From the NCBI RefSeq assembly GCF_023721715.1, contig NZ_JAMDLG010000001.1, forward strand, positions 2,829,784 through 2,893,783: a stretch of DNA of 64,000 nt, written 5' to 3'. Both the position numbers and the translations under genes were made by a program. Below the pieces are notes generated by a model. The model had not been told where the DNA came from, did not search any database, and worked only from the letters and a program-made list of their open reading frames with translations. Each line of letters opens with the position of its first letter. The stretch's first letter is position 1. Below are positions 1-9,500 of this stretch, one piece after another. This stretch comes from Parasegetibacter sp. NRK P23. GTDB taxonomy: Bacteria > Bacteroidota > Bacteroidia > Chitinophagales > Chitinophagaceae.

Positions 1-103
1 TCGCAATGATTTTTTTCCGAAAGATGGTTGGGAGCAGTTCAAATGCTATGGAACGTGCGTCTTTTTTACCAAGCCTTGGGAAGGTAACGAGGGTTTCAAT
101 CAT
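1..103 (-). CDS. 5' end of an unidentified gene running off the left edge
   Basis: An open frame reads from an ATG at 103 leftwards to the window edge without a stop, giving about 34 residues that begin MIETLVTFPRLGKKDAR. The fragment is too short to identify. Support for a real gene is indirect: its upstream region (123-180) closely resembles the upstream region of the GH51 operon. It may therefore be co-regulated with that operon. No homology can be claimed from the visible residues. Confidence 0.4.
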   Translation of the reverse strand, partial: MIETLVTFPRLGKKDARSIAFELLPTIFRKKIIA

Positions 104-122
104 AATGGCAACAATTAGGTGG

Positions 123-180
123 TGAAAATAACGAAATTTAATAAGTGTACAAAACACATTTAATTTAGAGAATTTGCATT
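123..180 (-). promoter_or_regulatory. Promoter region shared with the GH51 operon (copy A)
   Basis: Read on the minus strand this holds TTTGTACACTTA, then TAAATTTCG (resembling the Bacteroidota -7 box TAnnTTTG) and TTATTTTC, and starts with AATGCAA. The same elements in the same order lie at 21186-21241 before the GH51 gene. The likeness extends over roughly 55 bp with few gaps. TGTACA is a perfect dyad and could be the core of an operator. Inferred from comparing the two sites only. Confidence 0.45.
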
Positions 181-189
181 TGGAAGGTT

Positions 190-500
190 TGAGTCTTGCA
201 AACGTTTTCAGGGAAGGAGTGTTTTCACGCAACTGCTTTGTGCTTCGCACAGCGCAGACGCAAGGAATGAAAGACGCAAAGCCTTGTTTGTATGCGGGAC
301 GCTGGAGTTCGGGGGAAGATGGTTTTATTTTATTGCTCGCAACGACGCCTGCTTCGTACCTCGCAGACGCGGAGCCTTGGGTAGTTGGTGAGGATATTTC
401 TCGCAACGACGCCACGACGCAGGGCGTTAAGGAGTTGGGAGGATATCTTTCTCGCAACGATGCCACGACGCGGAGTATTGAGGAGTTGACGCTGAACTTG
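190..500. repeat. Degenerate GC-rich intergenic repeat array A
   Basis: The stretch between the left-edge gene and the first terminator holds no credible gene. It has two clear tandem units of 49 bp starting near 392 and 441, each of the form GGATATTTCTCGCAACGAC, then CCACGACG and GAGTTG. More decayed copies lie upstream, with phrases such as CACGCAACTGCTTTGTGC and CGCAGACGC. The same vocabulary recurs at 12215-12600 and 25007-25415. An open frame of 109 codons crosses it but is just the repeat read through. Confidence 0.75.
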
Positions 501-508
501 TAACGAAA

Positions 509-535
509 ACGGGCGGCTCTTAAGGAACCGCCCGT
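509..535 (-). terminator. Rho-independent terminator after the S9 peptidase gene
   Basis: An 8-bp stem ACGGGCGG/CCGCCCGT encloses an 11-nt loop, and TTTTCGTT follows it on the minus strand. It sits just past the stop of the S9 peptidase gene and would end the locus 1 transcript. Confidence 0.75.
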
Positions 536-556
536 ATCAGATAAAGCCCTTACTGT

Positions 557-3151
557 TTAATATTTCAGATCGAATTTTCTTTCATCGATGCTGATGCCTT
601 CTTTCATCCAGCGGGGCATTGGCTTTTTATTCAGGTAATGTTCAAAGAACTGTTCCATGCGGATGGTCCAGTCGTGTTGAGCGGGGATGCCGTTCAGGGT
701 ATGATTTTCTCCTTTGTAATTGAGCAGCCAGGCGGGCTTTCCTAGTCTTCGCATGGCGAGGAAAAAGCTTTGGCCCTGTGTGTAGGCTACTGCGCCGTCT
801 TTATCGCAGTGGAACAGCAAAAGCGGGGTTTGTACTTTGTCGGCGCGGTAGATGGGGGAATTGTCGATGTACCCCTGTTGGTCTTCCCAGAGGTTTTTGC
901 CCATGCGCGACTGTCCTGTTTCGTAGAGGAACATGCAGGGCGCGCCGCTGTTCCGGATAGCGAAGTAGTTGTAACTCATGTTGGAGACCGCCGCGCCAGC
1001 ATTGGCACACGCGAAGAGGTTGCTGCGGGTGATGAGGTAGAGGGTTTGGTAACCCGACCAACTGTGTCCCTGCAAGCCAATTCTTTTCTTATCAGCGATG
1101 CCCCTTTCAATCAAGGCCTGGGTGCCGCTTATTACGGCGTTTACGGCACTTTCTCCGGGTGCGCCGATGGTAAAATGCACATCGGGACGGAACACAATGT
1201 ATCCTTTACTCACATAAGTAGGGATATTAATGGTGGCCGTACTGAGTTCTGGAAAAAGGTATTCGTGCAGGTCTTCACTGTGTGTTTGGTAGAAATCCAC
1301 AATGGTGGGGTAAGAACGGGTGCTGTCGTAGTTTTCAGGCAGGTACAGCAAGCCCTGGTTTGGTTTACCTTCCAGGTTTTTCCATGCTATGAGCCGTACG
1401 GTTCCCCAATTGTATTGTTGCTGTTGCGCATTAATGGCCGTGATCTTTTTCGGTGAACGGAACTTGGTATCGGCCCACCAGATATCACGTGGCATGGTAT
1501 ACCTTTCTTTGGTGAAGACACAGGTGGTACCATCTCCTGAAACAACATCAATTCTTGAACTGTACGCGGGTTCGTCCAATAATTTCTCCACTCCTTTTCC
1601 AGGTTCAAAAGCGTATACACCTTTTGATTTGGTGTTTTCATTGAACGAATTGAAGAGCAATTTTTTGGTGATATCCAGCTTTTCCTGGAACTCCGCACCC
1701 TGCAAACGCAGGCGCACCTGGTGCTTCCTGCCGTAGCCTTTGGTGAGCGAATAAGGGGCTTTCTTTCCTGACAGATCAATCACCCAAAGGTCGTAGCGAT
1801 CGTACACCACAACACTGTTTCCCTGGTCGGCCCAGCCAGCCAGTCCGTAAGCCGGAGCCGGACGGGGAAAATCGTGGTCCTCGTCATGAACGGGGAATCC
1901 GATGCCGGAGGATATGTTTTTAAAGGAACGGCTCACGGTATCGAGCACCTGCCATTGTTGTTCCACCTCGTTGTAGCGGATGGCGAATTTCCCACCCGGT
2001 GTCCATACCGGTAAATTCCCGGCATCTTTCACCACCAGTTTACTTTCGCCTGTTCTTACATCAATAAGATATACATCTGAAGCGGGATCGTAGGTCCAGT
2101 CGGTACGGAGCCTGTAGGGTTCCTGATCAGTCCGGAACACAAAGTTGAAAGCATCGGCGGAGGGCGCGATAAGTCTTTCTGAACCGTCCGGCGCAATCTC
2201 CTTACAGGTACGCGTATCCGCAGTATAGATTACTTTAGGGTAATTCTGGTAGTTCTTATCGTAAACGCCGCGCCGCTGTTTTGTTTGCAAGACAGGTTCG
2301 TTCCAGGTCCACAGCTCCAGTTCGAAGCCCGGGTCCAGCGGTTTCTGCAGCTTGCGTTGCGGGGCTACAGCGGGCGCCAAATCAAGCAGCAATACCTGTG
2401 TTGCCGCGGTTACAGGATAGGCCTTCTTTTCAAACTTAAAACCTTCAGGTGCACGGATAACGCTGAAGTCCATCCATTCCCGCACCGTTTTGTTTTTGAG
2501 TGAAAAAACATAGAGCTTGTCACCGGACACAAATGAGCCCTGCTTCAATGCTTCATCAAAAGACATATCTGTGATATCGCCTTCAAACAAAAGCGCATGC
2601 GGCCCCTTCAATGCGCCGGACCTCAGTTCCTTGTTTTTGATGTACACAATGGAACTTTCGTTATCGAAGATAAAATGCCTGCCGATGCCATTCAGCACTA
2701 CGCTATCCCCTTTTGACAGATCGCGCACCACGATGCGGCTGCCATCCGGCTTAAACTCCGTAAAAACGATACGCTCCGATACAGGCGATGTTCTGAAAAA
2801 AACATTACCTTCCCAATGAAGGGTTTTGCCGGAGGAAAGCTGGCGGAGCAGAACCGAATCTTTGTTGTTCCTGTTCACCGTGTACTTCAACCAGTTTCCC
2901 CCACCAAAGAACTCGGCATTGGTGACATCTTCCAGCATAATTTCTTTCCCCGATTTCGGATGTACAAGGTACCTGTCATTGTTATCTTCCATAAAATACC
3001 CATACAACAACCATTCTCCGGTATGGGAAATGATGGGGGAAGACAACCTGCGCCATTGTTTATAAGCGGTGGTATCCAATTCTTTTTTCTGCGCCTGCAC
3101 GGTGGAAGCCAGTGCGAAAAAAGCGCATATTCCTATAAGTAATTTTCTCAT
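557..3151 (-). CDS. S9 family serine peptidase (prolyl oligopeptidase type), exported
   Basis: The 864-aa product starts with a Sec signal peptide ending near VQAQ. An N-terminal beta-propeller-like part (about 30-640) leads into an alpha/beta-hydrolase catalytic domain. The triad is visible: nucleophile Ser697 in GHSWSG, Asp785 in HCDKDG and His817 in GENHT. Family members cleave small peptides in the periplasm or at the cell surface. Its ATG overlaps the stop of the upstream TlpA-like gene by 4 bp, so it is the last gene of the locus 1 operon. The context suggests it processes peptides taken up by the SusC/SusD pair. The specificity (dipeptidyl or oligopeptidase) cannot be read from the sequence. 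Confidence 0.93.
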   Translation of the reverse strand: MRKLLIGICAFFALASTVQAQKKELDTTAYKQWRRLSSPIISHTGEWLLYGYFMEDNNDRYLVHPKSGKEIMLEDVTNAEFFGGGNWLKYTVNRNNKDSVLLRQLSSGKTLHWEGNVFFRTSPVSERIVFTEFKPDGSRIVVRDLSKGDSVVLNGIGRHFIFDNESSIVYIKNKELRSGALKGPHALLFEGDITDMSFDEALKQGSFVSGDKLYVFSLKNKTVREWMDFSVIRAPEGFKFEKKAYPVTAATQVLLLDLAPAVAPQRKLQKPLDPGFELELWTWNEPVLQTKQRRGVYDKNYQNYPKVIYTADTRTCKEIAPDGSERLIAPSADAFNFVFRTDQEPYRLRTDWTYDPASDVYLIDVRTGESKLVVKDAGNLPVWTPGGKFAIRYNEVEQQWQVLDTVSRSFKNISSGIGFPVHDEDHDFPRPAPAYGLAGWADQGNSVVVYDRYDLWVIDLSGKKAPYSLTKGYGRKHQVRLRLQGAEFQEKLDITKKLLFNSFNENTKSKGVYAFEPGKGVEKLLDEPAYSSRIDVVSGDGTTCVFTKERYTMPRDIWWADTKFRSPKKITAINAQQQQYNWGTVRLIAWKNLEGKPNQGLLYLPENYDSTRSYPTIVDFYQTHSEDLHEYLFPELSTATINIPTYVSKGYIVFRPDVHFTIGAPGESAVNAVISGTQALIERGIADKKRIGLQGHSWSGYQTLYLITRSNLFACANAGAAVSNMSYNYFAIRNSGAPCMFLYETGQSRMGKNLWEDQQGYIDNSPIYRADKVQTPLLLFHCDKDGAVAYTQGQSFFLAMRRLGKPAWLLNYKGENHTLNGIPAQHDWTIRMEQFFEHYLNKKPMPRWMKEGISIDERKFDLKY

Positions 3152-5139
3152 TGTTCAGATTTCAAAATTTCGATCACGGCACTGATTTCATCCGCCAACT
3201 CCGAAGGACTTCCATTGTAACCTTCACTGGTGTACCTGATCACACCATTTTTCAACACCACTTTCCTGGGAATTCCCGACGATTGAAATATGTGGCGCAT
3301 TGAATTGTAAGCGATGTTATCAGCTTGTCCCAACTTGAGGTTCGTATCAAAAAGCACATTAAAACGGTAGCCTGTTTCAGCGATGTACTTGCGGATATTG
3401 TCCCTGAAAGCAGGATTGGGTTCCATCGTGGCGATAAAATAGAAAGCGACAGATTTATCATTCGCATATTTGTCAACAACCATTTGCATACCAGGGAAAG
3501 CGGCTTTGCAGGGATAGCACCAGGTGGCCCAGAAATCGAGTACCACGATCTTATCCTTCCAGTCAGCGGTTTTCACCGTTCCTCCGTTCATGGCTTCCAG
3601 TTCAAATACAGGACCGGGTTCATTGATCAATTCCGCACGTATTTTTTCTTTCATCGCCTTCATGGCGGCGGCGGGCTTCAGGGCTTGCACATACGCGTCA
3701 AACCCTTTTTCGGAACCTTTTTTTGCGGCATAATATTTTTTAAGCTGCGCCAGCATTACGGGAGAAGCCATATTTTTCCTGACACTGTTTTCGAGCAGTT
3801 CCTGCGCGCCTTTTTTATTGCCTGTTTTTTCCAGGATGTTCACCTGTGCTTCCAGTGCCAGTACTGAGCGGTATTTACCCTCGGCAGATAACCTGGCCAT
3901 GTAGGACAATGCTTCTTTGTACTTCCCCAGCTTTTCCAGTACCCTGATGTGGATGCCAAGTTTATCATCCAGGTGTTTTAAGGCGATCATGTCCGACTGC
4001 AAAGGCGAATAGCGCGTCTGCTCCATGTAAGAACCATCCTTTTGTTTGTTGATCATTTCATTGATCAGCACTTTAGAAAGGGAGTATGCTTTTTCGGCGG
4101 ATATTTTTCCCACCGTAAACGCCGCGTCGAGGTTGCTTCTGAACACTTCGTTGAGCGTGGCGAAATTCATATCGGGCACCAGGGTGAAAATCTTTTCGTT
4201 TTGCTCCTGGTTAAAGTATGCAGAGGCCAGGGTACGGTACGCGTTGAAATAGAGGAGATCCTGATTTCTTACCGGCTGCCGCAGGTAGTCCTTTATGGGG
4301 AAATCGCGCAGGAAGCCTTCCATAGCCGTTATCATTTCCGCAATGCTCTTTGACGCTCCTACAGCGCGGGAACGGTCAAACCGGGCAGCGTTCCCCGAAG
4401 GAAACAATGTGATTATGCGTTTTCTTACAGAATCCGCCTTATCGTTCATTTTCAGCATCCGGTAGGTATCGGCGATGATGGCATACCCGCTTTCATCAAT
4501 ATGCGGATTATTGGCGAACTTCAGCAGGTTCCTTTCCACATTGTTTTGAAAATCGTAATCCTCTTTGTGCTTCAGCATCGCGATATAACTGTCGAAATAA
4601 CGGTGCATGCTATCCGGGAAATACTGCATTTCCTTGCGTACCCACAATTCCAACGCTTCGTTGCTGATCTCAAACTTCTCGAAATAGCCTGATGGCGCCA
4701 TGTGCAGGGAAGGTTTCCTGAAGAGCGCCCACGACAATGCGGCACCTGGCACGCGACCACCATCCTTAGATACAGTGGTGGTTACAAAACCGCGGTCATT
4801 GTTGTTGTCTGAAGCAACCAGTTCTCCATTATTCCACTGCACAAATTTAAGTCCAACGAAAGCACATTGTTCCGGCAGCTTCAGCTGACCAATCCAGGCG
4901 GTATCGGTCTTCCGGAGCGGGAGGTCAGACAACTCCCAACGGTAGTTGTTGTACATGTACACCACCGCATCAATGGAATCACTTCCTTTCAGCGGACCAT
5001 CTTCGGGCTTGTACGCGACCTGGAAAGTATCCCCCGCTTTGAGCATTCCAAAATCATTCATTTTTCCCGCACCGTTCTGCGCATGGGCAAAAGGCATCGC
5101 ATAGAGCAGCCAGCCGGCTGCCGCCATCAGTTTTTTCAT
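3148..5139 (-). CDS. TlpA-like thioredoxin-fold protein, exported (locus 1)
   Basis: 663 aa with a signal peptide ending in AHAQ. The long N-terminal and middle part (about 25-500) is rich in helical, TPR-like segments and has no assignable enzyme motif. The last 150 residues form a TlpA/AhpC-type thioredoxin domain with the redox motif C541-Y-P-C544 in FWATWCYPCK and a cis-proline region SSGIPRK. Such proteins reduce or exchange disulfides outside the cytoplasm. It lies between SusD and the S9 peptidase and overlaps the latter by 4 bp. It is a paralogue of the 672-aa protein of locus 2 (25440-27458), with the same layout and nearly the same length. Confidence 0.9.
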   Translation of the reverse strand: MKKLMAAAGWLLYAMPFAHAQNGAGKMNDFGMLKAGDTFQVAYKPEDGPLKGSDSIDAVVYMYNNYRWELSDLPLRKTDTAWIGQLKLPEQCAFVGLKFVQWNNGELVASDNNNDRGFVTTTVSKDGGRVPGAALSWALFRKPSLHMAPSGYFEKFEISNEALELWVRKEMQYFPDSMHRYFDSYIAMLKHKEDYDFQNNVERNLLKFANNPHIDESGYAIIADTYRMLKMNDKADSVRKRIITLFPSGNAARFDRSRAVGASKSIAEMITAMEGFLRDFPIKDYLRQPVRNQDLLYFNAYRTLASAYFNQEQNEKIFTLVPDMNFATLNEVFRSNLDAAFTVGKISAEKAYSLSKVLINEMINKQKDGSYMEQTRYSPLQSDMIALKHLDDKLGIHIRVLEKLGKYKEALSYMARLSAEGKYRSVLALEAQVNILEKTGNKKGAQELLENSVRKNMASPVMLAQLKKYYAAKKGSEKGFDAYVQALKPAAAMKAMKEKIRAELINEPGPVFELEAMNGGTVKTADWKDKIVVLDFWATWCYPCKAAFPGMQMVVDKYANDKSVAFYFIATMEPNPAFRDNIRKYIAETGYRFNVLFDTNLKLGQADNIAYNSMRHIFQSSGIPRKVVLKNGVIRYTSEGYNGSPSELADEISAVIEILKSEQ

Positions 5140-5165
5140 CGTCAGAAATTTTTCGTGAACAATAA

Positions 5166-5208
5166 GTGCGAGCCGTGGGAAAACCCCGGCCGGCTCACAC
5201 TTACGCCA
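5166..5208 (-). terminator. Hairpin between susD and the TlpA-like gene
   Basis: On the minus strand GTGTGAGCCG and CGGCTCGCAC can pair around a GC-rich loop, followed by TTATTGTT. The T-run is poor. It may be a partial terminator or an mRNA-processing hairpin that lowers downstream expression relative to susCD, rather than an operon end. Confidence 0.45.
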
Positions 5209-5228
5209 ACAATAAAGAGATTGTTTGT

Positions 5229-6578
5229 TTATGGATTCTGTTTCAGTTCAGGATTCAGGAGAATGTATTTATCGCCTATCGGGTACACGTAACGGTCACT
5301 GTTGGGCATCAATGTATAGTTATTGCCTTTGAAAGAGCGGGTAACGGTTACCTGCAAGGCGGCATCTTTGTTCAGGCGTTTCTGATCGAACCAGCGCAAG
5401 CCGGTTCCAAAGAATTCCCTTCTTCTTTCCTGCACCACGGCGTTCAATGCTTCTTCAGCGGTGCCCACAGGAAGGTCGGTATAAGTAGTCGTGGAAAAAC
5501 GTTTTTTCCTGAGTTCGTTCAGTATGCCGATGGCGGTTGCAGCATTGCCGGAACGCGCTTCCACTTCAGCTTTCACCAACATCATTTCCGGCACGGAAGG
5601 TCCCTGGTAAATACCTTCGAAAGTATAACGGTGCCTCCAGTAGCCGAAGCCGGTGAACGCGGGCGAAAAACTTCCGCCGGGTTTTACGAAAAGTTTGTAG
5701 CGCAGGTCATCGGTACCCAGCAAAGAAAGCAACGCCGTATCCAGTTGAATACCATCATAGTTGCCCGCCTGCTTTTTGGAAAAGATGATCTGCGGATCCT
5801 GGAGGCGGCGTGGAATGGCGGAAGCATTTGTTTCATAAGTACGCAGGTCCAGCAATTCATTTTTGATGAAAAGCGCTTTTTCCGCATACAATTTTGCCTG
5901 ACTAAAATTCCGGGTAAAGAGGTGCGTACGCGCCAACAACGCATACACGGCCGCTTTGGATGGACGCGTATTAAAATCGGCCACGTCGAGCAGGTGGGGT
6001 TCCGCGGCAATGAGGTCTTCAATGATCTGGTTGTACACATTCAGAACAGAGGCACGTACCAATGGCACAAACAGGTTGGGCGTGGTAAGCAGGGGTACGC
6101 CGGGATCGGTAGCAGCGGTGGTGCTGTCGAACTGCTTCGCGTAAATATTAACCAGGCACCAATAGGAATAGGCCCTGTGCACCAACGCTTCGGCGCGCAC
6201 CGTTTCTTTCAGTTCAGTGGTACCACGCTGGCTGTCCATTACGCCTGCGATCACTTCGTTGGCGGTATAAATAACCTTGTAAAGATTCTCCCAGTCCACA
6301 TCGCCCTGTATTTCAGAAAGGTACTTCGCCTGCCAGGTATATACATTCTGGTTGATATCGGAGAGCGCATTCTGTTTGCTCACATCCAGTATCCGGGTAT
6401 CATCATTGGAATAAATTACTTGTCCGAAGCCGGATTCCATGGTGAAGTTGTTGTCGAGCAAAGCGCGGTAATCACTGGTATAAGTCAGTGTTCTATTTGT
6501 ATTCTGATCGATCTCCACGAATTTGCGGCAACCTGAGGCGACCGCTATAATGAGTAAAAGGAAATAAATTCTTTTCAT
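5229..6578 (-). CDS. SusD/RagB-type nutrient-binding lipoprotein (locus 1)
   Basis: I start it at the ATG at 6578 because the product (449 aa) then opens MKRIYFLLLIIAVASGCRK, a lipoprotein signal with lipobox ASGC; the longer frame adds 8 unsupported residues. SusD proteins are surface lipoproteins made of TPR-like helices that cap the SusC channel and bind substrate. The C-terminal half has the typical ending with RREFFGTGLRWFDQKR and YPIGDKYILLNPEL. It begins 10 bp after the susC stop. The substrate is not evident; the neighbouring peptidase suggests peptides. Confidence 0.93.
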   Translation of the reverse strand: MKRIYFLLLIIAVASGCRKFVEIDQNTNRTLTYTSDYRALLDNNFTMESGFGQVIYSNDDTRILDVSKQNALSDINQNVYTWQAKYLSEIQGDVDWENLYKVIYTANEVIAGVMDSQRGTTELKETVRAEALVHRAYSYWCLVNIYAKQFDSTTAATDPGVPLLTTPNLFVPLVRASVLNVYNQIIEDLIAAEPHLLDVADFNTRPSKAAVYALLARTHLFTRNFSQAKLYAEKALFIKNELLDLRTYETNASAIPRRLQDPQIIFSKKQAGNYDGIQLDTALLSLLGTDDLRYKLFVKPGGSFSPAFTGFGYWRHRYTFEGIYQGPSVPEMMLVKAEVEARSGNAATAIGILNELRKKRFSTTTYTDLPVGTAEEALNAVVQERRREFFGTGLRWFDQKRLNKDAALQVTVTRSFKGNNYTLMPNSDRYVYPIGDKYILLNPELKQNP

Positions 6579-6588
6579 TGCAATTGAA

Positions 6589-9500
6589 TTAGAATGAAAC
6601 ATTGAGGTTGAAGTAATAGCTGGTAACCGGTGGCACGCTGTAATAATTCGCGTTGGGATTCAGGAATTCAGGGTCCAGTTTCTCCGCGTTAGCGGCCCAG
6701 ATCATACCCAGATTCCTTGCCGTAGCGCTGAGGGAAAGTCCCTTGATGCCCCGGGGCAGCATTTTTTCTGAAAACCTGTAGGCCAGCGAAATTTGTTGCA
6801 GGCGGATGTTATCGGCCTTACGCACCAGCGCGTCGGAATAACGGTAACGTATAATACTGTTGTTGTTCACGCCGGTAAGTCCGGGCACCACAGTATTGGC
6901 TTCATCGCCAGCCGTTTTCCAACGGTAAGCCAGGTCTTCCTGTTTACCCAGCACCCCGAAGAAAGAAGAAAAATTTGGATAGTTGTTGATAGATGGTTTC
7001 AGGAATACATGCCCCAAATAGAACGCGGTTTGAACACCCAGTTCTATATTTTTATACCGGAAGGCATTGTTGAAACCACCATGGTAAGGCGCTATTTTCC
7101 TGCCAACATACTTCAGGTCATCAATGGTAAAGTCTGAAGTAAGGTTCTGGGTGTGCTTTATGATTTCATTCTTACTGTTGTAAATCTGCGTTTGACCGGT
7201 AGCCGGGTCCAGCCCTGCGTTCCTGTAAACGAACATGGAACCGAGATTGTAACCATCCATGATATAACTTCCACCTTGCGCTACTTGTGAGGCGATGAAA
7301 GTAGAATAGCGACTATCCGTTACCGTGTTTTCTGAATAAGCGAAGTTCAGCGTAGAGGTGATACCCCAGTCTTTTTTATTAACCACTTTACCTGACAGTC
7401 CTAATTCCACACCATTACTTTTGAGTTTACCTGTATTGTAGGACAAGGTGGACCAGCCATAAGTAGCGTTGAAAGGCAAGGTGGCCAGGATACCACTGCT
7501 TTTTTTCCAGTAAGCGTCCACGCTGGCAGTGATTCTATTGTTGAAGGCGCGGATATCCAGGCCGGTATTAAAAGTGGCCGTAGTTTCCCAACCCAATTGC
7601 TGATTGGCGGGATTCTGTAGCGTAGCGATCTGTTGCAAGGTAAGCGGATCAGTTTGGTTTACCGAGATGACGGTTTTGTTGTATCCGCCCTGCGGTATTG
7701 TACCACCAGTGCCGTATGTAACCCTTGCATCAAGCCCGTTCAGCCACAAAACATCACTGAGGAATTTTTCCCTGGCGGCGCTCCATTTAAAGCCCATGCT
7801 GTAGAATGGACGGGCCCTTTTGCTTCTGTCGAGTCCGATATTGGTATAGTCATCAAACCTGGCGCTTCCGGAGAAATTATATTTTTCTTTCCAGGTGTAA
7901 GCGGCGTTACCGAAATAAGAAAGGAAACGGGTGCGGTTGTCGGAAGGACCGGTAATATTACTTCCCAGTGTGGTGGTCCAGCCGTAAAGCGTCATGTAAG
8001 GTGTGGTGGGGTTCACTGTCGCAAAGCTGTTGGTAAGCGGATCGAAGCCATATTGCGTAAACGCGAGCCCACGTGTGTTCGCTTCTTTCACTTCCGTTCC
8101 TGCCATCGCGGTAATACTGTGGTCGTTGCCGATATTGTAATTGAAGTTGAGCAGCCCCCTCAGGTTAAGGTCAAAATTATTTACTTCGCTCACCCGGTAA
8201 ATCCCCCCATTAGGCGCATTGTAAACCAGCCGTCCCAGGTTGTTCACTGTTGTTCCTTCATTGATGAACTTCCTTCCGCTGTAACTTTCTGCCTCGGTGA
8301 TGCCACGGCTATCCGACATATTGCGCTGGTACATACCCGACACATCCGCGTCCAGCCAGTCCGTGATCTTCACATTCACGCCGGCGTTCAGCCTGATCTG
8401 GTGACCACGCGCATTCGTATTCCCATAATTCAGTTCATCCACGGAGCTGTACGTGAAGGGCAGGTAACCTTTGTTGGTGAGGCCCAACGCCACTTCCGGC
8501 CTCAGGAAAATATGGTATTGAATCGGCGTTCCCTGTTCGTCAACGAGCATATCATAAGGACGCAAGGAAGTATTCAGCAAACCGAGCGCATCTGTTGCGG
8601 TATTATTACTTTGAGAACGGGTGGCCTGGTAGTTAAATCCGGTTCTCAATCTTACCCGTTTGTTAAAGAAGTCGTTGGTCAGGTTCGCGTTAATATTGAT
8701 GTTCTGGGCGAAGTTGCTTTTGTAAATGGGAACATCTTTGTTGAAGTTGGTAGAAACAAAATAAGTGTTGTTGTCTCCACCACCTGAAAGTGAAAGATTG
8801 TATTGCTGACTGATACCGGTTTGAAGCAGGTAATCCCTGATCTGACCGGAATTGTCGCGTGCGGAGATTTGCGCCAGCGCCGCATCAGCCTCCTGTTGTG
8901 TGGCCGTTCCGCGTTTCACCTTGAAGAGCCATTCCTGCACTTCACTTGAATTGGCGGTGTTAAGCGGGCTGTACCAGGATACGGCGGTTGGATCGGTGAT
9001 AAAGTTTTTTTCCACCAGTTCGCGCTCCAGGTCCACGTACTGCGCGGTATTCATCCAGTTCAATGAACTGAGTGACGGCGGTTGCGAAAGGCCCAGTGTA
9101 GAAGAAAAATTAATGGACGCGTTGCCTTTTTTCCCGCGTTTGGTCTGGATAACGATCACGCCGTTCGCGCCTTTGGACCCCCAGATAGAGGTAGCCACGG
9201 CATCTTTCAGGAAAGTAATCTGTTCAATATCGTTAATATTCAGTGAAGAAAGAATGTTCCCGTTCGCCATCGTACCCACCACATTGTTGGTGTTTACCAG
9301 TTTCTGGGAGCTTCCAGTTTCTATCAATGGAAAGCCATCCACCACGATGAGTGGCTCGGAATTGTCTCCATACCCGTTCTGGCTCCTGATTTGTATCCTG
9401 CTGCCCCTTACATCAAAACGAACGCCCGGAACTCTTCCCTCCAAACGCTGCATGATGTTTACCGCCGGCACTTCTTCCAGGTCCTTTGCCGTTACCACAC

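Noticed and set aside
174-503. An open frame of 109 codons on the plus strand
   Set aside because: It is the degenerate repeat array read through; the protein repeats SRNDATT-like segments and has no independent coding signal.
5166-6536. A 456-codon open frame on the plus strand opposite the susD gene
   Set aside because: It mirrors a clear SusD gene on the other strand; the low stop frequency follows from codon bias of the real gene.
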